Both the position numbers and the translations under genes were made by a program. 64,000 nucleotides of DNA from positions 1-64,000 of the forward strand of contig CAMDEX010000005.1 in the NCBI GenBank assembly GCA_945897075.1. Direction: 5' to 3'. Below are positions 9,293 to 18,437 of the stretch, in pieces (the first letter of the stretch is position 1; every line of letters begins with the position of its first letter). Below the pieces are notes generated by a model. That model was not told where the DNA came from and did no database searches. It was given only the letters and a program-made list of their open reading frames with translations. Source of the stretch: Litorilinea aerophila. GTDB taxonomy: Bacteria; Chloroflexota; Anaerolineae; Caldilineales; Caldilineaceae.

Positions 9293-10297
9293 TTAGGGGC
9301 CGCCCCAACCTTCGTATAGCTCCACAATAAATTCGCCGGGCGACTTCCAGACGACTTCAAAGTCAACTCGACGCAAATAATTCTGGATATATTCCCGATT
9401 GACAGCGCCCTCGCGCAGTTGAATAGCAATGCTGGCAAGATTGCGAGTACGGAGTGCGATCAACCCGCGGAAGAGTACCCGAAAATCCCATTCGTAAGGG
9501 TCGTAGCCTATCAGTACGAGTGAAGAGTCGTTTAATGCCTGTTTGACCCGTGGGGGAATAGACTTGGCATCTTTAGAAATGTTTGCCAGAAAATCCAGGT
9601 GATCGTCTTCTGTGAGCACAAGAGATTCGGGATATGAGTCAAGACCATACAGGTGATAGACAAGCGGCTCTTCCGGGGAAGGTTTGTAACCTTCTTGGCG
9701 CAGAACTGATGGTATATTGTAAAGACCTTCGTGCCAGAAGCATATTTCTGTCTGTGGTCGTTTATGCATCTGTTCACGCAACGCTACTTCCAGATAATCG
9801 TGATAACTGGTAGTGATATAAATGGGTAGTGGCATGGCCGCCAGGAGCAACAGTGGATTCTCTGATGAGGCATTGATAGACGGATAGTTCAGTCGGCGCG
9901 CGATTTGGGACGGCGTTAACTCCCGTTCCTGGTTTTTGACTTCTCGTCGGATCTGGCTGCTCACACCCTGTTGTTCTGCCACGTGCTGGAGGGCAGCCTT
10001 CAAATACTTTATGTAATATTCCTTTATCCATAAGTCATCCCCCAGACTTTCCCGATGAGGCACAAAGTTGCGATATTGGGCGATCTGGGGTAGAGAATCT
10101 CCATTATCTGAGTGAGGGTAGTTGGTATAAGTGGCCCACCACTTGACGACATTTCCGTGGCTACCAAAGACCAAATCATCGGTGAAAGAGTTTCCGACAA
10201 TGGGCACAACCTTTCCCGACGCGATCCGGTCGATTACATTGGCAAAGGTATCTTTAGGTTGTGGTTCTGGCTTAAGCGGGGTAAAGTCAACTTTCAT
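9293..10297 (-). CDS. SIR2-like (SIR2_2) domain protein, candidate NADase effector
   Basis: A 334-residue soluble protein. SIR2-fold landmarks are present in order: GKVVPIVGNSF (28-38, nucleotide-binding loop), PIYITTSYHDYLE (158-170), the candidate catalytic histidine in VYHLYGLDS (His 215) and VLIGYDPYEWDF near 261-272. This is the divergent SIR2 type found in prokaryotic defence proteins such as ThsA, DSR and short-Argonaute partners, where it depletes NAD rather than deacetylating proteins. A very good GGAGGAG site precedes the ATG. It lies 35 bases after the CHAT gene and 37 before the STAND gene. A cell-suicide effector role is inferred from family and context. Confidence 0.85.
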   Translation of the reverse strand: MKVDFTPLKPEPQPKDTFANVIDRIASGKVVPIVGNSFTDDLVFGSHGNVVKWWATYTNYPHSDNGDSLPQIAQYRNFVPHRESLGDDLWIKEYYIKYLKAALQHVAEQQGVSSQIRREVKNQERELTPSQIARRLNYPSINASSENPLLLLAAMPLPIYITTSYHDYLEVALREQMHKRPQTEICFWHEGLYNIPSVLRQEGYKPSPEEPLVYHLYGLDSYPESLVLTEDDHLDFLANISKDAKSIPPRVKQALNDSSLVLIGYDPYEWDFRVLFRGLIALRTRNLASIAIQLREGAVNREYIQNYLRRVDFEVVWKSPGEFIVELYEGWGGP

Positions 10298-10332
10298 CTC
10301 GACTCCTCCGGCATTTCACAAATTTTCGTTCG

Positions 10333-12048
10333 TCACAGAGCCATCAAGACACGAAAGCCTCGCCATTCCAATTTACTCTCCGGGTCTGAGGGCAGGCGAG
10401 TTGTACAGTGCATCTCCGTAGGCACCTTTTGATCGATCCCAGCGCGTATAACCCGAAAGCGTCCGAGATGGCTATCTGTCTTCTCGTCTTCTCGTCCGTC
10501 GTCGTTTCGATAGGGATAGGGGTAGTCACACCGTTCAGAATCACTACCCCAACGCGTAGATGTCCACTCCTCTACACCGCCATGCGCCACAATAGGACAG
10601 GCCCTTTCCCATTCGGCTTCAGTAGGTAGTCGATAGGAGCGTCCTGTGACTCCGCTCAACCAACGACAGTAGTCAAGGGCGCTATGCCAACTGACACCGA
10701 CAACCGGCTGCTCCAATTTTTCGGCGGGTGGTTGTCGTAGAAACCACCCAGACTTGCGAGGAACCTCGGCCTGAGATTCCTGGGCTATATACGCTGTATA
10801 TTCGCGGTTCGTCACTACATTTGTACCGATACAAAAAGCGCCCAGATAGACCTGGTGGCTGGGACTCTCAGCTACAGCCGCACCTATTTCAACCTCGCAC
10901 CCCATGACAAATGTGCCAGCGGGGATATACAGAGTCTCCGGCTCAAAGGGCAGCCGCCGAAAATCAGGAGCTTTGCTCCCTTTGACCCCGGGCAGCAACA
11001 AATTGTCCCGACTACGCGAAAACAGAACCGGCACCGCCCACTCGTCACTACCAGTCGTGGCCAAAGCCAACCTGGCCTGGGTCAAAGCCGCATCAATGGG
11101 ATAGCCAGCAGCGGTCGCCTCGTAAAAGGATCGGGCGAAGACCAACGCGCCCGCATCAGAAATGTCTCTCTGCATGGCCAGTGCAGCAGGAACCCCCTGC
11201 TGCACCAGAGTTTGGGCTACTCCTGCGTAAACACTGCTGTCGCCAGAGATTGCCCCCTGACAAGCGTTCAGATAAACAAAACGCAAGGATGGGTGATTGT
11301 GTAAAAGTATCGCCAGGTCTTGAGCCGAAACGGGGTGAGATTTTCCCTCCTCGTCGTGAAAGACCAAAAAACCTTCACCCTCAGTCGTGTCAAACAACCC
11401 GTGTCCGACAAAATGCAGAATGTGGACATCACTTGTCAACAATCTCAGGCGTAGCGTCTGTAGTGTCGGGGGGACTAACCGTTCCAAATAAACCTGATTG
11501 CGCATTTGCACCGCTTCCAGCGCTTCAGATAGAGCTACCCATTCCCGCGCCACATCCAAAGGTCTTTCCTCAGAAGGGTTGGCAAGCACGACGAGAATAC
11601 GCAAAGGTAGTTGAACATTTAGCGTGACGGATTCGGGTTGGCCGAGAGCGAGATAGCGGACAATGGGCGTGCGTTCGGAAAGCGCCAGAAAACGGGCATT
11701 GGCAGAGTCATACAAGAGTTCCCAGGGTAGATTAGCTAACTCTGGTGTCCGGTGTAGCCGCAAGTTCAAACGCAAGCCGTTGTCTGCGCTAATGCTCGCC
11801 AGGCTACTGCGAAGGCATTTACCCATCGTTCCATAGAAAAGGCCGTCAAAGAGACGTTGCCCCATTGCTTGCATTTGTGTCTTTGAGAGACCCTCATGCC
11901 GCCAGATTATCATCTCATCCTCATCTACAGACAGAAGGAATTGTTCTTCAGCCTGTCCACCCGGGGCTTGGAGTACCTCGGCCCGGTAGCTACCAATATC
12001 TCTGTGGAAAGAGATGTCGAATGAATGATAGGTGCGAATAGAAGGCAT
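10333..12048 (-). CDS. CHAT (caspase-like) protease fused to FGE/SUMF1-like domain
   Basis: About 571 residues. The N-terminal two thirds is a CHAT domain: LPWELLYD near 108, the catalytic histidine in HFVGHG (about His 216), the catalytic cysteine in LNACQG (about Cys 263) and GVPAALAMQRDISD after it. From about 385 an FGE-sulfatase (SUMF1, formylglycine-generating-enzyme-like) domain follows, with IPAGTFVMGCE, GVSWHSALDYCRWLS, YRLPTEAEWERA and a final WRGFRVL. Such domains often serve as ligand-binding or adaptor modules in conflict proteins. The start is uncertain: ATG at 12048 or 12063, neither with a good ribosome site. It is the first gene of the operon and heads a 406-base divergent control region. 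Confidence 0.88.
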   Translation of the reverse strand: MPSIRTYHSFDISFHRDIGSYRAEVLQAPGGQAEEQFLLSVDEDEMIIWRHEGLSKTQMQAMGQRLFDGLFYGTMGKCLRSSLASISADNGLRLNLRLHRTPELANLPWELLYDSANARFLALSERTPIVRYLALGQPESVTLNVQLPLRILVVLANPSEERPLDVAREWVALSEALEAVQMRNQVYLERLVPPTLQTLRLRLLTSDVHILHFVGHGLFDTTEGEGFLVFHDEEGKSHPVSAQDLAILLHNHPSLRFVYLNACQGAISGDSSVYAGVAQTLVQQGVPAALAMQRDISDAGALVFARSFYEATAAGYPIDAALTQARLALATTGSDEWAVPVLFSRSRDNLLLPGVKGSKAPDFRRLPFEPETLYIPAGTFVMGCEVEIGAAVAESPSHQVYLGAFCIGTNVVTNREYTAYIAQESQAEVPRKSGWFLRQPPAEKLEQPVVGVSWHSALDYCRWLSGVTGRSYRLPTEAEWERACPIVAHGGVEEWTSTRWGSDSERCDYPYPYRNDDGREDEKTDSHLGRFRVIRAGIDQKVPTEMHCTTRLPSDPESKLEWRGFRVLMAL

Positions 12049-12454
12049 AGGTAGCAAACACATTCTTCGTCGGCCTGCCAAGTAGGCGTGGAGTCCTATC
12101 GGTCATACTCACTGCAACATCCAACAGGAAAAAGGATGGAGTACGGTCTGCAAACACGGTACACTGTTCAGCATATAATAGTTGATGGAAAGTTGCAAGC
12201 ATAGTTCACGCGCCCCGAAATCATCGACAGCAAAGAACAATTCGAGTAAACTTATGGGTGACACCTCGTTTGAATGATGCTTGGGAACTTATCATTCGTA
12301 GTCTAGCATGGTTCCAAGGTGTCTTCCCTTATCCCGAACTCAGGTTAATAACAAATGCTGATTGTGGTTTTCTCATGCGTGTCTATCTTACTTAGGTCTT
12401 TCGTTCACTTCTTAACACCCTGTTGTATCCATTCAAAAGAAAAGGGAGAGAAAC
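12049..12454. promoter_or_regulatory. divergent control region with nested dyads
   Basis: This 406-base gap separates the CHAT gene (minus) from the peptide-binding protein gene (plus), so both promoters should lie here. Visible structure: GAATGAT (12272-12278) paired with ATCATTC (12291-12297), enclosed by ACACCT (12261-12266) and AGGTGT (12317-12322), and an interleaved TTGGGAAC/GTTCCAA pair. A TATAAT occurs at 12174-12179 on the plus strand without a good -35. I see no small gene here. Confidence 0.4.
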
Positions 12455-14386
12455 ATGCGTAAACTGACCGTATTGTTGACGATTTTGTTATTCGCGTCCC
12501 TGGTGCTGGAAGGTTGTGGTGAGAGATCGCCCGCATCGGCTACCCAGGAGGCCGCAGCCCCAACCGGTAGCTACAGTGAGTCCCCAATATTGGCTGATCT
12601 GGTGGCCGCGGGCAAGCTGCCACCAGTTAACGAGCGCCTGCCACTAGAACCCTTTGTGGTTGGGCCAGGTGTTCTGATGTCGGAAGCCAACTTACCTAAC
12701 TGGGAGCCGGGCAAATATGGCGGTACACTACGTTCTGCCCACTTCATCCCGAGCTGGAATCCTGATATCTGGGCAATGATCAACGAACCATTGTTATCAG
12801 CGCCCGACCTGCAAACTGATGATATTCGTGGCAATGTCCTAAAGAGTTTTGAGGTGAGTAACGATAATAAAGAATTTGTCTTCCACATGCGTGAAGGACT
12901 GCGATGGTCGGATGGCGTACCCGTGACCAGCGAAGATGTGCGTTTCACCTATGAGGACATCTATCTGAACGAAAAACTCACGCCTTCCTTCCCCCGTCAC
13001 TTTAAGACCGGTTATTCGGCTGCAGGTCAGCCCATGACCCTGGAAATCATTGACGATTTCACCTTCAAAATCACTTTCCCTGAACCATATGGTGGTTTTT
13101 TGCGCAATTTGGTGATCGAAAACTGGAGTGGCTACACCGAGTTGATTCGCCCTGCTCACTACTTAAAGCAATATCATATCGACTACGTGACTTTGGACAG
13201 CCTAAAGGACGAACTGACCGCGATGAACCTGACCAACGAATGGTGGCAGGTCTTTGCAGCTAAGGTTTGCCAAAGCTGGGAAGTGAACCAACCAAAGTGC
13301 ATTGACAGCCCGCGGCTTGGCCCCTGGTTACTGGTCCCCTCCAGTGAGTCGGGTCTTCTCACCTTTGAGCGCAACCCCTACTATCACAAAGTGGATACAC
13401 TCGGTCAGCAGTTGCCCTACATTGACAAGCTGGTTTCGGTGCTGACCGAAGATATTGAGATGCTCAACGTCAATATCTTCGCAGGCAAGGCGGACTTCAT
13501 GCGCGAGTCCACCGGTCTGGTCAATGCGCCTCTGTATAAAGAGAACGAGGCCAAAGGCGGTTTTACCACTATCCTGCTAGATATGCATGTGGATCCCAGC
13601 AATCTCTACATCAACCAGACATTTGATGATCCTATCTGGCGTCAGGTTGTGCAGGATCTTCGTTTCCGACAGGCTGTAAGTCTGGCCATCGACCGGGATG
13701 TCATAATCGAGACCCTTTACTTCGGCTTTGCCAGCCTGCCAGAGCGCAGTGTCGGTAAAAACTTTTATACCCAAAATCTGGATAAGGCAAATGATCTTCT
13801 GGACGAGATAGGGCTGAATAAGCGAGATGCAGAAGGGTATCGCCTGGGGCCGGATGGCAACCGCTTTGTCTTTCTGATAGAGACTTTTGCTGAAGCTGTA
13901 GACTTGGCCCCGGTAGCCGAACTTATCGGCGAATATCTGATGGGTGTTGATATCTTCACTGATGTCAAGCAGATCGATCCTACGCTACGTGACCAGCGCA
14001 TTTCAGCTAACGAAATGCATGCGTGGACTATGTGGAGCCATGACGAAAATGGGGCTGATCAGCACACCAGTGGGACTATAGACGAGGCCGGTCCTCTGTG
14101 GTGGAACTTCATACAGACTGGCGAAGGCGAGGTGCCGCCACAATGGGTTAGGGAAGCTTTCAATCTGGATAAGGCGCGTTGGGGGCTGGTGCCAGGCACT
14201 GCCGAGTATAATGCTTTATTGGAACAGGGTTATGCATGGGAACGGGCCAATTTGCCTCTGATCACGCTGGTGGAAAAATCTAAGTACCCACTGATCATCT
14301 CAGCCCGAATGGGTAATGTGGTGGCCAACACCGGCTATGCTATTGCACTGAACTTTTCAGGTGAACAATTTTTCTACCGAGAATAG
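12455..14386 (+). CDS. ABC transporter peptide-type substrate-binding lipoprotein
   Basis: A 643-residue extracytoplasmic solute-binding protein of the oligopeptide/nickel type (SBP_bac_5, cluster C). The N-terminus MRKLTVLLTILLFASLVLEGC is a lipoprotein signal with the anchoring cysteine at 21, although Glu before Gly-Cys is unusual for a lipobox. Family features include YGGTLRSAHF near 88 and the long WSDGVPVTSEDVRFTYEDI segment near 150. The start has AAGGGAGAG. No permease or ATPase gene adjoins it, so it is an orphan binding protein that must share a transporter encoded elsewhere or act as a sensor. It diverges from the CHAT/SIR2/STAND operon. Confidence 0.9.
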   Translation: MRKLTVLLTILLFASLVLEGCGERSPASATQEAAAPTGSYSESPILADLVAAGKLPPVNERLPLEPFVVGPGVLMSEANLPNWEPGKYGGTLRSAHFIPSWNPDIWAMINEPLLSAPDLQTDDIRGNVLKSFEVSNDNKEFVFHMREGLRWSDGVPVTSEDVRFTYEDIYLNEKLTPSFPRHFKTGYSAAGQPMTLEIIDDFTFKITFPEPYGGFLRNLVIENWSGYTELIRPAHYLKQYHIDYVTLDSLKDELTAMNLTNEWWQVFAAKVCQSWEVNQPKCIDSPRLGPWLLVPSSESGLLTFERNPYYHKVDTLGQQLPYIDKLVSVLTEDIEMLNVNIFAGKADFMRESTGLVNAPLYKENEAKGGFTTILLDMHVDPSNLYINQTFDDPIWRQVVQDLRFRQAVSLAIDRDVIIETLYFGFASLPERSVGKNFYTQNLDKANDLLDEIGLNKRDAEGYRLGPDGNRFVFLIETFAEAVDLAPVAELIGEYLMGVDIFTDVKQIDPTLRDQRISANEMHAWTMWSHDENGADQHTSGTIDEAGPLWWNFIQTGEGEVPPQWVREAFNLDKARWGLVPGTAEYNALLEQGYAWERANLPLITLVEKSKYPLIISARMGNVVANTGYAIALNFSGEQFFYRE

Positions 14387-14486
14387 CACACCAAGTTAAA
14401 TATTTTTACGCTTTGACAGCCAACCGCGTCACGCCTACAATAGAACTGAACGAGATCATCCATCCCCCACCCACCAGGAGAATCCC

Positions 14487-15647
14487 ATGTCCCACTACCG
14501 CACAGCCATCATCGCCTGCGGGATGATCGCCCGGGTTCACGCGCGCGGCTGGCTCGGCGTCCCCGGGCAGCCGACCCGTATCGGCGCGATTGCCGACACC
14601 AACCCGGACGCCCGGCGCGAATTTGGCGACTTTTTTGATGTGGACGACGAACAGCGCTACGCCGACTACCGGCAGATGCTGGACAAGGAGCGCCCAGACT
14701 TTGTGGACGTCTGCTCCTGGCATCAGCAGCACGCCGAGATGGTCATCGCGGCCGCGGCCCGCCGCCCCAAAGCCATCATCTGCCAGAAGCCGATGGCGGT
14801 CGATCTGGGCGAGGCCGATGCGATGCTCACCGCGTGCGAGCGCAACGGCGTCAAACTGATCATCGCCTACCAGCGCCCCCACCACGCCGCGTGGATGAAA
14901 GCCCGCGATCTGATCCGCCAGGGCGTTATTGGCAAAATCACGCAGATTCAACTGGACGACGGCGGCAATCTGCTCAACACCAACTCGCACAACATCCGTC
15001 TGGCCCTCTTTTTGATGGACGAACCCCAGGTGGAGTGGGTACTGGGCGGGGTGGAGCGCACCACCGACCGGGTGGAGCGGGGCTTGCCCGCCGAGGATGC
15101 CTGTCTGGGGCTGGCGGGCTGTGACAACGGCGCGACGATTCTGATCCAGGGCAGTCTGGTGCAGGGGCTGGGCCAGGGCTGCCGGGTGATCGGCACAGAG
15201 GGGATGATGGAGTTCGACACCACCAGCCACCCGGACGACGTAATCCCCAGCGACGCGCCGATGTATGCGCCCGAAGGCCCCTCGGCCCGTTACAACTACG
15301 AGATCGGCGTTGTGCGCTATCTCAACGCCACATCAAACGGCTGGCAGATCGTGGATGCGCCCTGGTATGACTGTTGGAGTCACCAGTGCCAGGAAGCGAT
15401 TGATTGGGTGGAAGGGCGCATCGAAAAACCGATCAGCGGTGCGGAGCGGGCGCGGGCCGTGCAGGAAGTGATGATGGCTCTCTTCGAGTCGGCGCGCAAA
15501 CGCCAGCGCATCTATCTGCCGCTGAGGACAAAAGTCAACCCGCTGAAGTTGATGGTGGAGAACGGCGACCTGCCCATCGAGTGGCCGGGGCGCTACGAAA
15601 GCCGCTCGCGCATCGTGCGCGGCGAGGCGATGTCCTGGCACGGGTAG
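14487..15647 (+). CDS. Gfo/Idh/MocA family NAD(P)-dependent oxidoreductase
   Basis: A 386-residue sugar-type oxidoreductase. The Rossmann fold begins TAIIACGMIARVHARGW (residues 5-21). The CQKPMAVDLGEADAML stretch near 98 matches the KP motif region between the two domains; the motif has Gln in place of the common Glu. The second half is the alpha/beta substrate domain, ending with a WPGRY segment. Substrate is not predictable from this alone. The ATG follows CAGGAGAAT. It is 100 bases downstream of the peptide-binding protein on the same strand and may be cotranscribed, but function does not link them clearly. Confidence 0.9.
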   Translation: MSHYRTAIIACGMIARVHARGWLGVPGQPTRIGAIADTNPDARREFGDFFDVDDEQRYADYRQMLDKERPDFVDVCSWHQQHAEMVIAAAARRPKAIICQKPMAVDLGEADAMLTACERNGVKLIIAYQRPHHAAWMKARDLIRQGVIGKITQIQLDDGGNLLNTNSHNIRLALFLMDEPQVEWVLGGVERTTDRVERGLPAEDACLGLAGCDNGATILIQGSLVQGLGQGCRVIGTEGMMEFDTTSHPDDVIPSDAPMYAPEGPSARYNYEIGVVRYLNATSNGWQIVDAPWYDCWSHQCQEAIDWVEGRIEKPISGAERARAVQEVMMALFESARKRQRIYLPLRTKVNPLKLMVENGDLPIEWPGRYESRSRIVRGEAMSWHG

Positions 15648-15653
15648 GAGGAA

Positions 15654-15713
15654 ACCAATCAACCAATGAACCAATCAACGAATGTTAGTTGATTGGTTCA
15701 TTGGTTGATTGGT
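15654..15713. repeat. inverted repeat of ACCAATC/G words between convergent genes
   Basis: Two perfect 26-base arms (15654-15679 and 15688-15713) with an eight-base loop. Each arm is three ACCAAT(C/G)A units. It lies exactly between the stop of the oxidoreductase (15647) and the stop of the convergent lipoprotein gene (15720), so it may act as a two-way terminator. Confidence 0.85.
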
Positions 15714-15719
15714 CTTCCC

Positions 15720-17024
15720 TTACGGCATCCCCACATCCACCGAAATGCGGTCAATGTAATTGTTTGCCACCCCGACAAATTCGTGGATCAGCCCGCCCCA
15801 CCAGAAGTTTGTACCGACGGGCGGGCGCTCGTCCATCACAATACAGCCGCTCACCCGCCCGGCCTTGCCCGGCAGCAGATACCACTGCTCCACGCCGTCA
15901 ATCACGCGCTTCTCCAGTTCGTCCTGGCTGCCGATGGCGAAACGGTAGGGAAAATCTACGCCGGTGGTGTCGAAGTTGATGCCGAAGCGCCAGACACCCG
16001 CCTGTTGAAACCATTCGGTGTGGCCCTGACCGGCCAGCGTATTGTAATTCTCGCTGAAGCGGTACTCCTGCCCCGGCCAGGGACCCGTCGTGCGGATGGG
16101 CACTGTCCCTTCATTGACCACCACCGCGCTGAAGCAGAGCTTCTCGCCCAGAGGCACGCTGACCACCCGGTTCATCTCCGCGGACCAGTCAATCTCGCCC
16201 TGGGCCACATCGGCGCGGGGCTTGCCCCCTTCTTCAATCGTCAGTTCGCTGACCACCCGCACCCGGTTGCCCGCCCGGTCGCGGGCCTCCCCCACAATCT
16301 GATACGTCCCGTCGGGCGGCGGCTCCGCGTTGAGGTCCACTCCCCCCTCGTAGCGGTATTCGTGATAGCCTTTTTTCTCCGGTTTGACTACATTCGGCCC
16401 CTCGGCGATGTGGTACTTGAAATCGGGGTTGTCCGGGGCGATCAGAAAGACCTGCACCGCGTCCACATCCTTCGTCAGGTAGTAGCTGATGCTTACCCAA
16501 TCGTCGCGCAGACCGTCCTGGTTGGGGCGAAAAATTTGGGGCACGACCGCAAAGTTGTGCAGTTCGGGCACTTGCGTGTCGCCGTTTTGCAGGGTAATCT
16601 GGCCGCCGACAGTCTGGCGGCTGCCGTTCTCCTCCACCGCTTCGATCACCCAGCGGTAGACGCCGTCGGCCAGCACCCGGCTGAGAATCTCTACCCGCCC
16701 CCCAACTGTCTCCACCACCTGCGGTTCGTCCACCACACCGCCCCAGAGAACGTCGTAGTCACCGGGGGAGCGGCGGCGCTCCTGGCGAAAGTAGAAGCGT
16801 TCGCCGGCCGCGTTCTCAAAGTAGATGCTCACATCCGCCGAGCGGCGCAGGCTGTAGTGGATGGCCGTGGCATCGGTATCGCCGTCGGCGTTGGGCGAAA
16901 TGATTTCCGGCGCGACGGTCACGTTGCGCAGGAGCGGGCCATAGCTCAGATCCAGCCGTCCACAGCCGGCCAGAAGCAGAAGAAAAAATGTCAACCGCAA
17001 AGGGCGCAAAAGAAAAGGGCGCAT
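15720..17024 (-). CDS. lipoprotein with FlgD-like Ig modules
   Basis: A 434-residue exported protein starting MRPFLLRPLRLTFFLLLLAGC, a clear lipoprotein signal with lipobox LAGC. Two modules open with EIISPNADGDTD (about 42) and IFRPNQDGLRDD (about 160), the calcium-type loop plus Ig strand seen in FlgD-like Ig domains, each followed by YSLRRSADV- or YYLTKDVDA-type strands. The last part (about 290-434) is beta-rich and unrecognised. Upstream codons are open but correspond to repeat DNA, so the inner ATG is chosen. Probably a surface or sorting-associated lipoprotein; no enzymatic motif is seen. Confidence 0.75.
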   Translation of the reverse strand: MRPFLLRPLRLTFFLLLLAGCGRLDLSYGPLLRNVTVAPEIISPNADGDTDATAIHYSLRRSADVSIYFENAAGERFYFRQERRRSPGDYDVLWGGVVDEPQVVETVGGRVEILSRVLADGVYRWVIEAVEENGSRQTVGGQITLQNGDTQVPELHNFAVVPQIFRPNQDGLRDDWVSISYYLTKDVDAVQVFLIAPDNPDFKYHIAEGPNVVKPEKKGYHEYRYEGGVDLNAEPPPDGTYQIVGEARDRAGNRVRVVSELTIEEGGKPRADVAQGEIDWSAEMNRVVSVPLGEKLCFSAVVVNEGTVPIRTTGPWPGQEYRFSENYNTLAGQGHTEWFQQAGVWRFGINFDTTGVDFPYRFAIGSQDELEKRVIDGVEQWYLLPGKAGRVSGCIVMDERPPVGTNFWWGGLIHEFVGVANNYIDRISVDVGMP

Positions 17025-17094
17025 TTTCACTACCGAATCGTCGCTAAAAGGCAGTTTCTCAACTGCTGCCGAAGTGGGAAACTTAACCAGGAAG

Positions 17095-17153
17095 GCACAA
17101 AGACACAAAGAAGAGAAGATATTTTTTCTTTGTGTCTTTGTGTCTTCGTGGTT
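17095..17153. repeat. CACAAAGA-type inverted repeat
   Basis: Octamer words CACAAAGA on one arm and TCTTTGTG on the other, flanking a T-rich centre. It fills the gap between the stop of the DegT aminotransferase (17154) and the lipoprotein gene. The same words recur at 42991-43063 and 57191-57282. Confidence 0.8.
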
Positions 17154-18425
17154 TCAAGCCAATGCGTCCAGCACTTTGTTCACCCCGTCAATCGTCTCTT
17201 CCATCTCTGAATTGCTCAAGAGCGGGTTGACATTCAGCATCACCGCCCGCCCCAGCAGATCGAGGGAGCGGGGGCACATATCCGGCGCGTAGTCGATATC
17301 GCGCTTTGCCCAGCGCCAAGGGCCGCCGTCTGCGCTCCATGTGCGCTTCTCCAGCACAGGAAACCAGTGGGCGTAGACGTGGAAATCGCGCCGGTCCGGG
17401 CGGTAGACCTGGCCCGCGCTGACATTTTCGGCGTGCAACGCCGCGGTCACCTGTTCAGCCTTCTCCGGCGTCTCTAAGAAGAAAAAGACGTGGATGCCGC
17501 TGTCCCCTGCCGGGTCCGGCACGTCGCGGAAGGTGACGCCGCGCTGGGCGGCTGTCTCGGCGATGCCAGCCAGCAGCATTCGTTGCCGGGACTGAATCGC
17601 GTCCACCAGCCCGTCCAGCCGCTGCAACTGCACCAGCCCCACGGCCGCGGGCAGCTCCGACATGCGGAAGTTGGCCCCCCACAAAATATCTTCTTCGGGC
17701 AAGTCCAGCCGGTTCCAGGCCGAAACGTCGTGGAACATAAAAGCGCGCTGCCAGATGGACTCGTCGTTGGTCGTTACAACGCCGCCCTCGCCGGTGGTGA
17801 TGATTTTGCTGAATTGCAGGCTGAAACAGCCCACATCCCCAATCGAGCCGAGCCGCCGCCCTTTGTAGCTGGCCCCGTTGCCCTGTGCGCAATCCTCGAC
17901 CACACGCAGATTGTGCTGCCGGGCCAGAGCCATCAACTCATCCATGCGGCTAGGGCCGCCCCGCATATGGACGGGCAGAATTGCCTTTGTATAGGGGGTG
18001 ATCTTCGCCGCCACATCCACCGGGTCGAGGGTCAGGGATGCGTCCACCTCGGCGACGATGGGGATGCCGCCCACAGCCAGCACAGCCGTGGCCGTGGCAA
18101 TCCAGGTGTAGGCAGGCACGATCACCTCGTCCCCCGGCCCGATGCCCACGCCCTGCAAGCCGCAGATCAGCGCGGCTGTGCCGGACGTGACGGCCAGCGC
18201 CCGCTTGACGCCGACGGAAGCAGCAAAGGCGTTCTCCAGCGCCTCTGTCTTCGATTCGCCGCCTAGCGGGCCGTAGAAGCGGAAGAGCCGTTTGGAGCGC
18301 AGCACTTCCAACACTGCCGCCTCCTCCTCTTCGGCGATAATCATCCCGCCGGGAAACATCGGCGGGTCGGGCTGTTGGCGGGCGGGCGTGCCGCCGTGGA
18401 TGGCTAATTTCTGCGCGTTTGTCAT
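17154..18425 (-). CDS. DegT/DnrJ/EryC1-type aminotransferase (first copy)
   Basis: A 423-residue PLP enzyme of the sugar aminotransferase family. The PLP lysine is Lys 207 in FSLQFSKIITTGEGG; DCAQGNGASYKGR (about 178-190) and AVTSGTAALICGL (78-90) are the cofactor- and substrate-binding segments. Members transfer amino groups to nucleotide-linked ketosugars, or make AHBA in antibiotic clusters. It is the last gene of a minus-strand surface-sugar group, 12 bases after the 994-residue membrane glycosyltransferase. It shares about the same fold but little local sequence with the second DegT copy at 21407-22645. Confidence 0.93.
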   Translation of the reverse strand: MTNAQKLAIHGGTPARQQPDPPMFPGGMIIAEEEEAAVLEVLRSKRLFRFYGPLGGESKTEALENAFAASVGVKRALAVTSGTAALICGLQGVGIGPGDEVIVPAYTWIATATAVLAVGGIPIVAEVDASLTLDPVDVAAKITPYTKAILPVHMRGGPSRMDELMALARQHNLRVVEDCAQGNGASYKGRRLGSIGDVGCFSLQFSKIITTGEGGVVTTNDESIWQRAFMFHDVSAWNRLDLPEEDILWGANFRMSELPAAVGLVQLQRLDGLVDAIQSRQRMLLAGIAETAAQRGVTFRDVPDPAGDSGIHVFFFLETPEKAEQVTAALHAENVSAGQVYRPDRRDFHVYAHWFPVLEKRTWSADGGPWRWAKRDIDYAPDMCPRSLDLLGRAVMLNVNPLLSNSEMEETIDGVNKVLDALA

Positions 18426-18437
18426 AAAGATTCCCTT

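Noticed and set aside
15693-17210. 505-codon plus-strand frame opposite the FlgD-like lipoprotein
   Set aside because: Runs through two repeat blocks and lacks any motif; the minus-strand gene has a clean lipobox and Ig modules.
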